This document shows, one piece after another, positions 18,263 through 27,512 of a DNA stretch of 64,000 nt. Source of the DNA: Pedobacter frigoris (GTDB taxonomy: Bacteria > Bacteroidota > Bacteroidia > Sphingobacteriales > Sphingobacteriaceae); NCBI RefSeq assembly GCF_005116445.1, contig NZ_SWBQ01000003.1:372001-436000 (forward strand). Reading direction: 5' to 3'. Below the pieces are notes generated by a model. That model was not told the origin of the DNA, searched no databases, and saw nothing but the letters and a program-made list of their open reading frames with translations. Within the stretch, counting starts at the first letter, position 1, and the number at the start of each line of letters is the position of its first letter. Both the position numbers and the translations under genes were made by a program.

Positions 18263-18292
18263 GGGTTACCTTTTAAACTTTACCGTATTAAG
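18263..18292 (+). promoter_or_regulatory. Probable ECF-type promoter of the small lipoprotein gene (copy 3)
   Basis: GGGTTACC (18263-18270; preceded by TT, as in copy 1), 14 bp, then GTATTAAG (18285-18292). Transcription would start near 18299 and leave a 29-nt leader before the ATG at 18328. The same bipartite motif points toward the divergent sigma gene. Confidence 0.55.
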
Positions 18293-18327
18293 TGTAAAAT
18301 TAATTAATTATTTAAAACAGAATTAGA

Positions 18328-18543
18328 ATGAAAAACGCATTTAAATTTGGCTTTTTAGCTTTAGCAATCTCTTTATCAGTAGCAGCTTGTAACAACGCTG
18401 AAAAAACTGGCGAAACTACAGATACAACTGTAACTGACTCATCTACTATCGTTACTGAAGTTGATACTACAGTTACTGATTCAACTGTAAAAGATACTGC
18501 AGTTAAAACTACTACTACTGAGACTCCAGCTCCAGCTCACTAA
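18328..18543 (+). CDS. Small Thr/Asp-rich lipoprotein
   Basis: This is a 71-residue predicted lipoprotein. The hydrophobic leader ends in SVAACNN, with Cys21 as the lipidation site. The mature 50 residues are low-complexity, rich in Thr, Asp, Val and Ser (repeated TDTTVTDS-like units), and end in Pro-Ala-Pro-Ala-His. No family is recognised. The tail has no predicted fold and may be a spacer or a glycosylation target. It is divergent from an ECF sigma factor gene and has both a housekeeping-like and an ECF-like promoter. It also has its own terminator, so it is a monocistronic gene and a good candidate target of the sigma factor. Confidence 0.7.
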   Translation: MKNAFKFGFLALAISLSVAACNNAEKTGETTDTTVTDSSTIVTEVDTTVTDSTVKDTAVKTTTTETPAPAH

Positions 18544-18560
18544 GCTAAGTTGAACTTATA

Positions 18561-18592
18561 AAAAAGGCTTCCTGTATCAGGAGGCCTTTTTT
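18561..18592 (+). terminator. Terminator of the small lipoprotein gene
   Basis: AAAAAGGC-TTCCTG and CAGGA-GGCCTTTTTT form an imperfect hairpin with a TATC loop, followed by a T run. It lies about 18 bp after the stop codon. Confidence 0.8.
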
Positions 18593-18757
18593 GTTTTACC
18601 CCCCTATTTGAAGAGGTAACTACACTAGAAACCTTACGTTTTGTTCGGAGTCATTTATAAAACCTCATTTCTATCGGGGCAACAATCAAATTTGAGCCCA
18701 TTGTTAATCATTGACTGAAAAATGTTAACTTCGCATTTTGTAAAAAACAGTTAATAC

Positions 18758-20104
18758 ATGAATTTATCTCCTCTTCAAGCCATATCTCCTGTAGATGGCC
18801 GTTATAGAAATACTACTGAAAACCTTTCTAAATATTTTTCGGAATCTGCATTGATCAAATACCGTGTTTATGTTGAGGTGGAATATTTTATAGCACTATG
18901 TGAAACCGGTCTTCGCGGCCTGGAGAATTTTGACAAAACAAACTACAACAGGCTTCGTTTAATTCACGAGCAGTTTAACGACACACATGCACAGGAAATA
19001 AAAGACACAGAAAAGATTACAAACCATGATGTAAAAGCTGTAGAATATTTCATTAAGAAGCAATTTGACCTATTAGGACTGGAAGCTTATAAAGAATTTA
19101 TCCATTTCGGACTAACTTCTCAGGATATCAATAATACCGCAATTCCGTATACTTTTAAACTGGCCTTAAATGAAGTTTATTATCCTAAGCTTACAGAATT
19201 GGTGACCAAAATAAAGGAATTGGCTACAGAGTGGAAACAAGTACCGTTATTAGCACATACTCACGGACAACCGGCATCCCCTACTAAATTGGGAAAAGAA
19301 TTTATGGTGTTCGCAGAACGTCTTGAAATCCAATTAAATAATTTAAAGGCTATACCTAACAGTGCTAAATTTGGCGGTGCGACAGGCAATTTTAATGCAC
19401 ATCATATTGCTTATCCTGAAACCAATTGGGTAGATTTTTCCAATAATTTTGTCAACGAAGTATTGGGTTTAACCCGTGCACAGTATACTACTCAAATTGA
19501 ACACTATGATCAATTTGCGGCTCAATGCGACGCATTAAAAAGAATCAACAATATCGTCATAGATCTGGACAGGGATATCTGGGCGTACATCTCGAAAAAT
19601 TATTTTAAGCAGAAAATCAAGGAAGGTGAAGTGGGATCATCTGCGATGCCCCATAAAGTAAATCCAATTGATTTTGAAAATGCAGAAGGTAATGCCGGTA
19701 TTGCAAACGCCTTATTTGAATTTTTTGCCGCTAAACTTCCTATTTCACGTCTGCAAAGAGACTTAACGGATTCTACAGTATTGAGAAATGTTGGAGTCCC
19801 TATGGCACATACCGTAATAGCTATCGCATCAACATTGAGGGGACTGAACAAGTTGCTGCTGAATGAAGAAGCAATCCATGCTGATCTTGAAAATAACTGG
19901 GCTGTAGTTGCTGAGGCAATACAAACCGTATTGCGAAGGGAAGCCTATCCTAATCCATACGAGGCTTTAAAAGATCTTACACGTACCAACCAGAAGATAA
20001 CTGCAATTACGATGGCAGATTTTATAGATGGCCTAAACGTTGGTGAAACTGTAAAAGAGGAATTAAAAAAGATTACTCCTTTCAACTACACCGGGATATT
20101 TTAA
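18758..20104 (+). CDS. purB: Adenylosuccinate lyase
   Basis: This enzyme catalyses two steps of purine synthesis: cleavage of SAICAR to AICAR and of adenylosuccinate to AMP. The 448-residue protein carries the fumarase/ASL signature GSSAMPHKVNP at residues 293-303. It also has THGQPASPT with the catalytic His169, and TSQDINNTA. Its pattern (SPLQAISPVDGRY at the N-terminus) matches the E. coli-type long form. A promoter-like TTG (18711-18713), 19 bp, GCATTTTG (18733-18740) would leave a leader of about 11 nt. It appears to be transcribed alone. Confidence 0.95.
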   Translation: MNLSPLQAISPVDGRYRNTTENLSKYFSESALIKYRVYVEVEYFIALCETGLRGLENFDKTNYNRLRLIHEQFNDTHAQEIKDTEKITNHDVKAVEYFIKKQFDLLGLEAYKEFIHFGLTSQDINNTAIPYTFKLALNEVYYPKLTELVTKIKELATEWKQVPLLAHTHGQPASPTKLGKEFMVFAERLEIQLNNLKAIPNSAKFGGATGNFNAHHIAYPETNWVDFSNNFVNEVLGLTRAQYTTQIEHYDQFAAQCDALKRINNIVIDLDRDIWAYISKNYFKQKIKEGEVGSSAMPHKVNPIDFENAEGNAGIANALFEFFAAKLPISRLQRDLTDSTVLRNVGVPMAHTVIAIASTLRGLNKLLLNEEAIHADLENNWAVVAEAIQTVLRREAYPNPYEALKDLTRTNQKITAITMADFIDGLNVGETVKEELKKITPFNYTGIF

Positions 20105-20257
20105 GTATGGTTATGTTCCATATCAGGGTGACGGGACGGCCTTTAAAAGTATGTTTAAACAGGTATATTAAATGTATATATTAATAATGACCTAAAACAG
20201 ACAACAGCACAGGAAATTGCATCAATGAATTATTTATTTTTGTAAAAAAAGAAGACA

Positions 20258-20809
20258 ATGACTATCAACGTATATACAGAACAAACGCCGAATCCTGCTA
20301 CAATGAAATTCATGGTCAATAAGTTATTGATCAATGGGAGCGAAGATTTTGCGACTAAGGAAAGTGCTGAGCACTCTCCTTTTGCAAAGGAATTGTTTAA
20401 GTTCAATTTTGTGAATGGTGTGTTTTTTGCCAGCAATTTTGTGACTATTACAAAAACTGAAGGTACAGACTGGGCAGATATCGAGCCTATACTGAAAGAA
20501 TTTGTTAAAGGTGCAGTTGAGTCGGAATATAAAATTAAAGAAGAAACAGACGGAGAAATACCTGCTTTTGAAGGGACTGATCTGGAAATTAAGATTCAGC
20601 AGATACTTCATGATTATGTACGTCCGGCAGTTGAACAAGACGGTGGCGCCATCAGCTATAAATCATTTGAAGAAGGTGTCGTAACGGTTGAGCTTAGAGG
20701 CTCTTGCAGCGGCTGTCCTTCCTCTACCATCACATTAAAATCCGGAATTCAGAACCTATTGCAAAGAATGGTACCTGAAGTAAAAGAAGTCGTTTCCGAG
20801 GCACTTTAA
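20258..20809 (+). CDS. Nfu-type Fe-S cluster carrier
   Basis: This is a 183-residue protein with an Nfu N-terminal domain (residues 1-88, starting VYTEQTPNPATMKFMV). A NifU C-terminal domain follows (about 108-180) with the cluster-binding CSGC motif, Cys150 and Cys153. Such proteins receive Fe-S clusters from the assembly scaffold and pass them to client enzymes in the cytosol. The suf operon of the same genome lies about 32 kb away at 52-58 kb. A TATTTTTG box at 20235-20242 suggests a very short leader. The gene stands alone between purB and a terminator. Confidence 0.9.
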   Translation: MTINVYTEQTPNPATMKFMVNKLLINGSEDFATKESAEHSPFAKELFKFNFVNGVFFASNFVTITKTEGTDWADIEPILKEFVKGAVESEYKIKEETDGEIPAFEGTDLEIKIQQILHDYVRPAVEQDGGAISYKSFEEGVVTVELRGSCSGCPSSTITLKSGIQNLLQRMVPEVKEVVSEAL

Positions 20810-20820
20810 TCTTCCGACCT

Positions 20821-20866
20821 AAAACAAAAAGCCCTGCTCCTTATTGGAAGCGGGGCTTTTTGTTTT
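20821..20866 (+). terminator. Terminator of the nfu gene
   Basis: A long hairpin: AAAACAAAAAGCCC (20821-20834) pairs with GGGCTTTTTGTTTT (20853-20866), with additional imperfect pairing of the inner GCTCC and GGAAGC. It lies between convergent genes and is nearly symmetric, so it may act in both directions. Confidence 0.8.
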
Positions 20867-20957
20867 GAAAAATCTACTAATAACTTCCATCCCCTCATTA
20901 CCACGTTCAACAAAACGTATTCACAAAAAGATCTGATCAATAGTAACCATAAATATT

Positions 20958-21752
20958 TTAAGAATTAAAATGCTTTTCCATTAAGTCCAGGATTTCCTGA
21001 TCGATTTTAGCATTGGTAGCAAGGATTTGACGTTTCTCAAGAAACTCATCTCCTCCTTCGAAATTCAAAATTTTCCCTCCAGCTTGCTGAACAATAAAAG
21101 CTCCTGCAGCGACATCCCATGAGTTGAGATTGTATTCGAAAAAAGCATCAAATCTGCCACATGCCACATAAGCAAGGTCAACAGCCGCAGAACCGATACG
21201 TCTTAAGCCATGACAGCTTCTCATCATTTCAGCAAAGAGCTTCATATATTGCTCCTGTTGCTCAAACTGGTAATAAGGAAAGCCCGTAGCTAACAGACAT
21301 TCTGAAAGTGATGTTCTTGATGAAATGCTGATGCTTTTATTGTTTAGGTAAGCTCCTCCATCCTTATATGCAGAAAACATCTCTCCCCTGTTGATCTCAT
21401 ACACCACACCGATAACAGGCTGGTCGTTTTCATAAAGTGCAACACTAATGGAATAAGTGGGTATTCCATGTATAAAATTAGTCGTACCATCAAGCGGATC
21501 AATGATCCAATTGTATATTTCCCCTTTGCGGCTAATGGTTTTTTCTTCTGTAGTGAATCCCGCCTCAGGAATTAACTTGGCCAGATTTTTCACTAGCTGT
21601 TTTTCCGCGTTCTTATCTACATAAGAAACAAGATCATTCAAACCTTTAAATTCAACTGCACCTGCATCAAAGCTCATAGACTCTTTGCGTATAAAATTGC
21701 CTGTCAACCTGGTGATGGCAATGACTTTAGTACATAGTAATTCGTAATCCAA
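20958..21752 (-). CDS. Inositol monophosphatase family protein
   Basis: This is a 264-residue magnesium-dependent phosphatase. The metal site WIIDPLDGTTNFIHG and the second motif SWDVAAGAFIVQQAGG are both intact, and an upstream Glu (TTEEKTI) supplies the third ligand. Relatives hydrolyse myo-inositol-1-phosphate, fructose-1,6-bisphosphate or related esters, so the substrate is not fixed by sequence. The start is TTG at 21752, preceded in frame by a stop codon, and the family N-terminus begins there. It is the last gene of the mtaB-lgt-phosphatase unit, 12 bp after lgt. Confidence 0.88.
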   Translation of the reverse strand: MDYELLCTKVIAITRLTGNFIRKESMSFDAGAVEFKGLNDLVSYVDKNAEKQLVKNLAKLIPEAGFTTEEKTISRKGEIYNWIIDPLDGTTNFIHGIPTYSISVALYENDQPVIGVVYEINRGEMFSAYKDGGAYLNNKSISISSRTSLSECLLATGFPYYQFEQQEQYMKLFAEMMRSCHGLRRIGSAAVDLAYVACGRFDAFFEYNLNSWDVAAGAFIVQQAGGKILNFEGGDEFLEKRQILATNAKIDQEILDLMEKHFNS

Positions 21753-21764
21753 ACCCTGTTACGT

Positions 21765-22919
21765 TTAATAGTTAGCTAGCTTTTCTTTATTCTTCATAGA
21801 ATAAAGTACAAGTCCGAGGCCAGATAAGAATAAGATACTTGATATCATTTCTGCTTGTGTAAACTGCATTCCTCCTAAGTTATATTTGGTATTCACCCTG
21901 ATCAACTCTACAAAGAAACGTTCTGTTCCATTCATCATCAGATAAATCCCAAACATCATCCCAGGATATTTAATTATGTGTCGTATACGCCACAAAATAA
22001 GGAAAAGTATAAAAGCCACAATCACCTCGTAAATAGGTGTAGGATAGACAGGCTGAGGCAATTCGTTGCAAAATTTTCCTACACAGCCCGCTATAGGATC
22101 ACCTTCGTTTGCAACATTATTAGGATAAGTATAAGCCCACAACCAATCAGGAAGCCATGTAAACGGCTTAGGATTGAGGTTAGGAATCCCCCAGTCACCG
22201 TCTCCCGACATATGACAGCCAATCCTTCCAACGCTATAAGCAAGCATCATCCCTGGTCCGCCAATATCTAACATATGTAATGGTTTGATACCATTTTTAC
22301 GTGCAATAATTAATACAGCAGCTCCGCCGCAGATCAGTCCACCATAAAAAGTAAGTCCGCTAAAAGATAGCAAACTACCAATAGGATCTTTTACAAAAGT
22401 ATCCCAGTGTTCCAGGTTATCAAATATTTTAGCACCTAAAAACCCCCACACAGCGGCCCAGACAATCAATGTCCCCATCAATTCGTAAGGATGTTGAGTA
22501 ACCTCTACAGTTTTTGGTTTAGGCAATTTATGAGCATTCTTTTCTTTATAATCCCAGTAAGCAAACAAACCGGCGAAAAACAAGCCTCCCAATATACTTC
22601 CATCTAAGGATAGCAGAATGGTCTGGGCATCACTTACAAATAATTTATAGTTTGATAATGCATAAATTAACTTATAGCCGATTACAAAGCCGAATACAGC
22701 ATTAGAAATCAATTCCGTAGTAGTAGCGGGTTTACCTACTGTAAGTATTTTTTTAATTGGATGAATTAGTCCAAGGGCTTCTTTGCGTTTAAATTCCTTA
22801 GTGAAAGCCCAGTAACCGGCTATAAATGCCAACGCTACAAAAACTCCAAATGTGTTAAATGGAAGTGGGACTTGTACACCAAAAAGATATTCTAAAAAAT
22901 GAGATACTGTAGGAAACAT
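21765..22919 (-). CDS. lgt: Prolipoprotein diacylglyceryl transferase
   Basis: This integral inner-membrane enzyme transfers diacylglycerol from phosphatidylglycerol to the lipobox Cys of prolipoproteins. The Lgt signature is present as VGRIGCHMSGDGDWG, with FYGGLICGG upstream and NGTERFFVELIRVN near the C-terminus. At 384 residues it is clearly longer than the roughly 260-290 residues of proteobacterial Lgt. The extra sequence is a cytoplasmic insert after the first segment and one near the signature, as in other Bacteroidota. Seven or more hydrophobic segments are visible. It sits between mtaB and the inositol phosphatase gene. Confidence 0.93.
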   Translation of the reverse strand: MFPTVSHFLEYLFGVQVPLPFNTFGVFVALAFIAGYWAFTKEFKRKEALGLIHPIKKILTVGKPATTTELISNAVFGFVIGYKLIYALSNYKLFVSDAQTILLSLDGSILGGLFFAGLFAYWDYKEKNAHKLPKPKTVEVTQHPYELMGTLIVWAAVWGFLGAKIFDNLEHWDTFVKDPIGSLLSFSGLTFYGGLICGGAAVLIIARKNGIKPLHMLDIGGPGMMLAYSVGRIGCHMSGDGDWGIPNLNPKPFTWLPDWLWAYTYPNNVANEGDPIAGCVGKFCNELPQPVYPTPIYEVIVAFILFLILWRIRHIIKYPGMMFGIYLMMNGTERFFVELIRVNTKYNLGGMQFTQAEMISSILFLSGLGLVLYSMKNKEKLANY

Positions 22920-22950
22920 ACGGATAAAAAAGTTTTATGCGAATATATGA

Positions 22951-24270
22951 TTAATGCGCTAAAACTTCTTCGGTTTCTGTAACTTCTACTTCTCCGTCTG
23001 CGGTTATTGCCGTTAATTTTACGGTTTTGATTTCATTGACCATAACAGGATCGTACTTGGCTTTTACTTTTACATAATTCTTGGTAAAACCATGCATATA
23101 ACCATTCTTTTGATCATCTTCAAAAAGCACTTCTCCTACCGATCCGATCTGTGATTCGTAAAATGCCCTTCTTTTTTTATCGGAAAGAATATGCAGCATC
23201 TTACTCCTGTCCGCACGTGTACTGCCCGCTACCCTACCTTGCATCTCGGCTGCTGGAGTTTGTTCGCGTTCGGAATAGGTAAATACATGAAGGTATGAAA
23301 CATCGAGTTCATTCAAAAACTGATAGGTATCCAGAAAATCCTCATGAGTCTCACCAGGGAAACCAACAATCACATCAACACCTATGCAGCAATTAGGGAT
23401 CAATGCCTTGATAGTCGCAACACGTTCAGTATACAATTCACGCTGGTAGCGTCTGCGCATTAAACCTAATATCTTATTGGATCCAGACTGCAATGGTATG
23501 TGAAAGTGCGGTACAAATCTTTTAGAACCGGACACAAATTCTATGATCTCATTGCTCAGTAGATTGGGTTCTATAGATGATATACGAATTCTTTCTATTC
23601 CTTCTACCTCGTCAAGTGCTTTTACAAGATCAAAGAATTTATCTTCGCGTTCTCCATTTCTAATCCCGAAATCCCCAAGGTTAACCCCTGTAAGTACAAT
23701 TTCTTTCACACCGCTTTCAGCAATTTGCTTTGCGCGGTTGATTACATTTTCTATAGTATCGCTTCTGCTGCCACCCCTGGCTAAAGGAATCGTACAATAA
23801 GTACATGGATAATCACATCCATCCTGTACTTTCAAAAAGGTACGGGTCCTATCCCCTATTGAATAAGCTGCAATAAAATTGTGATTTACTTTTTCAATAT
23901 TTTGCTGATGAATAACGGCTTTTGGCTGTTTGGTAAGGTCTGAAATGTATTCTACGATACGGAATTTCTCAGCTGCCCCGAGCACCATGTCTACACCTTC
24001 TATTTCGGCGATCTCTACTGGCTTTAACTGCGCATAGCAACCAACAATCGTAACATATGCATTGGGAGAATATTTTAACGCTTCCTTAACTACCTTACGA
24101 CATTTTTTATCGGCATGTTCTGTTACGGAGCATGTGTTGATGACATATACATCAGCTCCATCTGTAAAGTCTACTACAGCATAACCGGCATCGGTAAATA
24201 ATCTGCCGATAGTTGAAGTTTCGGAAAAATTCAACTTACAGCCCAACGTATAAAATGCAACCTTCTTCAT
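22951..24270 (-). CDS. mtaB: tRNA t6A37 methylthiotransferase MtaB
   Basis: This radical SAM enzyme converts t6A to ms2t6A at position 37 of tRNAs reading ANN codons. The N-terminal UPF0004 domain has the three cluster cysteines Cys11, Cys47 and Cys78. The radical SAM motif CDYPCTYC provides Cys152, Cys156 and Cys159. A C-terminal TRAM-like domain follows from about residue 375. The length of 439 residues and the start KKVAFYTLGCKLNFSET fit MtaB rather than MiaB or RimO. It is the first gene of a three-gene minus-strand unit with lgt 31 bp downstream. Confidence 0.93.
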   Translation of the reverse strand: MKKVAFYTLGCKLNFSETSTIGRLFTDAGYAVVDFTDGADVYVINTCSVTEHADKKCRKVVKEALKYSPNAYVTIVGCYAQLKPVEIAEIEGVDMVLGAAEKFRIVEYISDLTKQPKAVIHQQNIEKVNHNFIAAYSIGDRTRTFLKVQDGCDYPCTYCTIPLARGGSRSDTIENVINRAKQIAESGVKEIVLTGVNLGDFGIRNGEREDKFFDLVKALDEVEGIERIRISSIEPNLLSNEIIEFVSGSKRFVPHFHIPLQSGSNKILGLMRRRYQRELYTERVATIKALIPNCCIGVDVIVGFPGETHEDFLDTYQFLNELDVSYLHVFTYSEREQTPAAEMQGRVAGSTRADRSKMLHILSDKKRRAFYESQIGSVGEVLFEDDQKNGYMHGFTKNYVKVKAKYDPVMVNEIKTVKLTAITADGEVEVTETEEVLAH

Positions 24271-24303
24271 CAGTATTAATAAGCCTGCAAAGATAAGAAA
24301 AAA

Positions 24304-24867
24304 CTATTCATTCCACCGATAACTGTCCTGTTCCAATCCGGCAAGATCAATTACCCGGCTCACCACAGTCTGCGCTACTTCTTCTATTGTTTTTGGAATT
24401 GAGTAAAAGGATGGGTTGGCCGGACAAATTATCCCACCTGCTTCAGTTACAGCCTTCATATTATTGATATGGATTAAACTGAAGGGGGTATCACGCACTA
24501 CTGTGATCAGCTTTCTACGTTCCTTAAGGATTACGTCGGCAGCTCTTGAAATGAGGTCATTAGAAATCCCATGCGCTATTCTTCCCAATGTCCCCATAGA
24601 ACACGGAATAATAATCATAGTGTCAAATTTTGCAGACCCTGAAGCAAATGGTGCATTGAAATCCATTTTATGATAGAAATCAAATGGATAATTGTCGTAA
24701 TCTTCGTTACCTAATTCGAAGCGCCAGACCTCCTTTGCATTATCGGACATCACCACACCGACCTTATCGACCTGCTCCTTTAATGTTAACAAATTATCCA
24801 GCAGCAACTTAGCGTAAACCGACCCACTGGCACCTGTAATTGCGATAATGATCTTTTTCTTCTTCAT
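24304..24867 (-). CDS. ubiX: UbiX family flavin prenyltransferase
   Basis: This enzyme makes prenylated FMN, the cofactor of UbiD-type decarboxylases. The 187-residue protein begins KKKIIIAITGASGSVYAKLLLD, the phosphate-binding start of the family, and shows PCSMGTLGRIAHGISNDLISRAADVILKERRKL and MKAVTEAGGIICPANPSFY. The start is the ATG at 24867. An upstream in-frame ATG at 24903 adds 12 unrelated residues. The UbiD partner is not in the window. The gene lies 33 bp upstream of mtaB on the same strand and could be the first gene of that unit. Confidence 0.92.
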   Translation of the reverse strand: MKKKKIIIAITGASGSVYAKLLLDNLLTLKEQVDKVGVVMSDNAKEVWRFELGNEDYDNYPFDFYHKMDFNAPFASGSAKFDTMIIIPCSMGTLGRIAHGISNDLISRAADVILKERRKLITVVRDTPFSLIHINNMKAVTEAGGIICPANPSFYSIPKTIEEVAQTVVSRVIDLAGLEQDSYRWNE

Positions 24868-24901
24868 AGCTATCTGATAAAGATACGGAACACAAGACAA
24901 C

Positions 24902-24932
24902 AAAAAAGGGCCGAAAAATTAATTTCCGACCC
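24902..24932 (-). terminator. Terminator downstream of the sulfatase gene
   Basis: On the minus strand, GGGTCGGAAA pairs with TTTTCGGCCC across a TTAA-centred loop and is followed by six T residues (24907-24902). It lies 135 bp after the sulfatase stop and upstream of ubiX, so it probably separates these two transcripts. Confidence 0.7.
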
Positions 24933-25066
24933 TACATCTACCTATGAAAAACATACCCCCGAAAGGGTAAGCTCAAATGTAATTATCTTTTTCAATAAAT
25001 GAAAGTTTAAACACACTTTTTTATCCTGCTAATTAATAAAATTCTTTCCCTGATTTTTTTAATTGT

Positions 25067-27139
25067 TCATTTTAAAGGACTTAACCTATATAAATCACTG
25101 ACTTTAAGCTCTTGCCAGTCGGTATTTCCATATTTACTCTTAAGAGATATTAATGGTCCTTTATCATTTTCTTTAAGGTAATACAGTTTAATGGGATGGT
25201 AACCAGCTTTTAAGTATACACTTCCTGCTTCCCGACTGCCAGATTGGTAGCCGAAATCAGCATCAATGAGCTCTGCTTCATGGATCCTCATATAAGCCCT
25301 ACCTGTGGCTGAAAGTGCAAAATGATACTCGCCATCAGCAGCTACTTTGATCAGCCCCTCATAAACTGTCATTCCCTTATCAGTGATTCTACCTACCGGT
25401 AATATATTTTTAATTGTGCCTTTGCCGGATTCGGGTAATTTCTTCTCTGAGACAACAGAACCGAAGCTTCCTTTAAAAAATTTCCAACTCAGACCCGGCA
25501 ATAATTTATTTTGTTTTGTAAGTGCTATAGCTGGAATTAAAGCTTTATCATATGGGCGGGGTGCTTCTTTATCTGCTTTTCTCAACTGAAGAACTTTTGC
25601 TTTCATTTGTTCCTGCAAGACCTTATAATTATTATTTAAACCCAAGTTATTAGTTTCTTTAGGATCCTTAACTACATCATATATCTCAAAATCATCAGTT
25701 TCTGATTTAATCTGGTACCGCACACCTACTAAGTCCCCTATCCTAATCATCTGCATCTGACCTCTTTTGCGGCCCTGTCTGCTGGCTTCGAATTCTTTGA
25801 ATGCAGGAGTTTTTCCACCTTCAAAATACTCGGAGTAAATTAGGCTCTTTTCCTGTCTTCCTTTACCTGTTAAAACAGGCAGCAAGGACACACCATTACT
25901 TCTGGCGGGCAAATTTGCATGTGCGGCATCAGCAAAAGTTGCCATCCAGTCGGACAGCATACTCGGTTCAGCAATAACCTTTCCTGAGGAAATACGACCG
26001 GGCCATAATGCCAGAGTAGGCATTCTTAAACCACCCTCCAAAACATCCCGTTTAATGCCATCAAACGGACCATAACTACCAAAAAACTGAGGGCTATATG
26101 GGGCAGCAGGCAAATATGATTCTATTGACGGACCATTATCAGATGTGAATATGACAATAGTATTGTCCGAGATTTTGAGATCCTGAAGTAACTTTAATAA
26201 ATCACCTACAGCGTCATCAATTCTCCTGTTTGCTGTTGCATAACGTTTATAGGTATCCGGCCATGTTGTATTTGCATAATCGGGGTGTACATAAGTATCA
26301 ATATTACCGGAAGCAGTGTTGATCATATTACCTGATTTTCCGGTCCATTGAAGGCCGCCGTTTAACCCGCCTCCAGCAGGGTATTGCTGAGTTGGTAATT
26401 CTAAAACAGCATGGGGCGCATCGTATGCCAGAAACATAAAAAAAGGCTTATCCGCACCTTTTGTATGCTCATGCTCAATGATCCATTTTTTTGCATAGGC
26501 TGTCCACAAATCTGTTGTGTAACATTTGCTCAGTCCGCCTGCTATGTCTTTATAGTTTTCCCAAACTTCTTTCTTTCCTCTATACAATCCTTCAAACGGG
26601 TAATGCTCGTGACCATCAGCATGACGCATATAGCCAAAAAAATTATCAAATCCTCTTTTAAGCGGATGTGCCGGCCAGTTGGGTATAACTTTAGTCTCGC
26701 CTTGCAAACCCCATTTGCCAACTGCAGCAGTAGCATACCCGGCTCCTTTTAGCAGAGTAGCCATATTGTGGTTATTTTCAATTTGCTTATCGAACTGGTT
26801 ATCCCTCACACTGGCATTTCCCTGATTCACACCGGTTAATAAAGAAGCCCTGGAAGGTGCGCAAACCGGTGCATTACTATATTGATGTGTAAACCGGGCA
26901 CCATTTTCAGCCATTTTATCCAAATTTGGGGTAAGCTGATAAGGTAGCTGATGAGTTGCCTGCTGTTTACGTTGATTCTGAAAAAACACACCCAGATCAC
27001 CATATCCAAGATCATCTGTCAATATGAAAATGATATTTGGCTTGACCGGTTTCTTGCCTAAGGATTGGGCCTTGACTATTGACAAGGGCAGTATTCCACA
27101 TAAAATGAGTAAAAGTGTTCTGAAAGTTATTTTATGCAT
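25067..27139 (-). CDS. Secreted sulfatase with C-terminal PA14-like domain
   Basis: This is a 690-residue secreted enzyme. The signal peptide ends around SIVKAQS. The sulfatase domain starts at PNIIFILTDDLGYGDLG (metal-binding Asp pair) and has the formylglycine motif VCAPSRASLLTG, with Cys93 as the residue to be converted. From about residue 560 a PA14-like segment follows (VYEGLIKVAADGEYHFALSATG and GYHPIKLYYLKEND), a fold that often binds sugars. The target is likely a sulfated glycan, given the GH29, GH109 and GH20 genes nearby. The start is the ATG at 27139. An upstream in-frame TTG is less likely. A sulfatase-maturing enzyme is not seen in the window. Confidence 0.88.
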   Translation of the reverse strand: MHKITFRTLLLILCGILPLSIVKAQSLGKKPVKPNIIFILTDDLGYGDLGVFFQNQRKQQATHQLPYQLTPNLDKMAENGARFTHQYSNAPVCAPSRASLLTGVNQGNASVRDNQFDKQIENNHNMATLLKGAGYATAAVGKWGLQGETKVIPNWPAHPLKRGFDNFFGYMRHADGHEHYPFEGLYRGKKEVWENYKDIAGGLSKCYTTDLWTAYAKKWIIEHEHTKGADKPFFMFLAYDAPHAVLELPTQQYPAGGGLNGGLQWTGKSGNMINTASGNIDTYVHPDYANTTWPDTYKRYATANRRIDDAVGDLLKLLQDLKISDNTIVIFTSDNGPSIESYLPAAPYSPQFFGSYGPFDGIKRDVLEGGLRMPTLALWPGRISSGKVIAEPSMLSDWMATFADAAHANLPARSNGVSLLPVLTGKGRQEKSLIYSEYFEGGKTPAFKEFEASRQGRKRGQMQMIRIGDLVGVRYQIKSETDDFEIYDVVKDPKETNNLGLNNNYKVLQEQMKAKVLQLRKADKEAPRPYDKALIPAIALTKQNKLLPGLSWKFFKGSFGSVVSEKKLPESGKGTIKNILPVGRITDKGMTVYEGLIKVAADGEYHFALSATGRAYMRIHEAELIDADFGYQSGSREAGSVYLKAGYHPIKLYYLKENDKGPLISLKSKYGNTDWQELKVSDLYRLSPLK

Positions 27140-27241
27140 AGTCAAACGATTTCTGTTATTGTGTTATAAGCTTAGCCAAAAATAACTATATAAAACCTTT
27201 TCTCTCTTTTATTGTTCAATTATTAATCTGATTATCAAATT

Positions 27242-27481
27242 ATGAAAGCTTCAGAAAATGAAAAATTCACGGTATCTGTTAAGACAGGTAACTTTAAAAA
27301 TGGCCATATTGCTGTACAGCAAGCTGAAACCACAGATGGACAACCTTATTACATATGTGAAGTTGATGGTAAGGAAGTTCAGTTGCGTCATGAAGGCAAA
27401 TGGGAACAGATATGGGGAGATCTTAACGCAGAACAAATAGATGAACTAGGAAGCGTAATTAACAAGCATCTGCATCTATAA
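27242..27481 (+). CDS. Small hypothetical protein
   Basis: This is a 79-residue soluble protein with no signal peptide or membrane segment, and the family is not recognised. It reads as a small beta-rich domain (FTVSVKTGNFKNGHIAVQQAE, PYYICEVDGKEVQLRHEGKWEQIWGD) followed by a short helix (AEQIDELGSVINKHL). This is the composition of a real protein rather than a chance ORF. It is divergent from the sulfatase gene and convergent with the resolvase-like gene. No terminator is seen in the 31 bp after it. Confidence 0.55.
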   Translation: MKASENEKFTVSVKTGNFKNGHIAVQQAETTDGQPYYICEVDGKEVQLRHEGKWEQIWGDLNAEQIDELGSVINKHLHL

Positions 27482-27512
27482 TAGCAGGCCTAATAATTTT
27501 AGTCTAGTCTCT

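Noticed and set aside
20115..20145. TCAGGGTGACG as a further copy of the dispersed palindrome
   Set aside because: Only about ten bases match and no inverted partner is present nearby.
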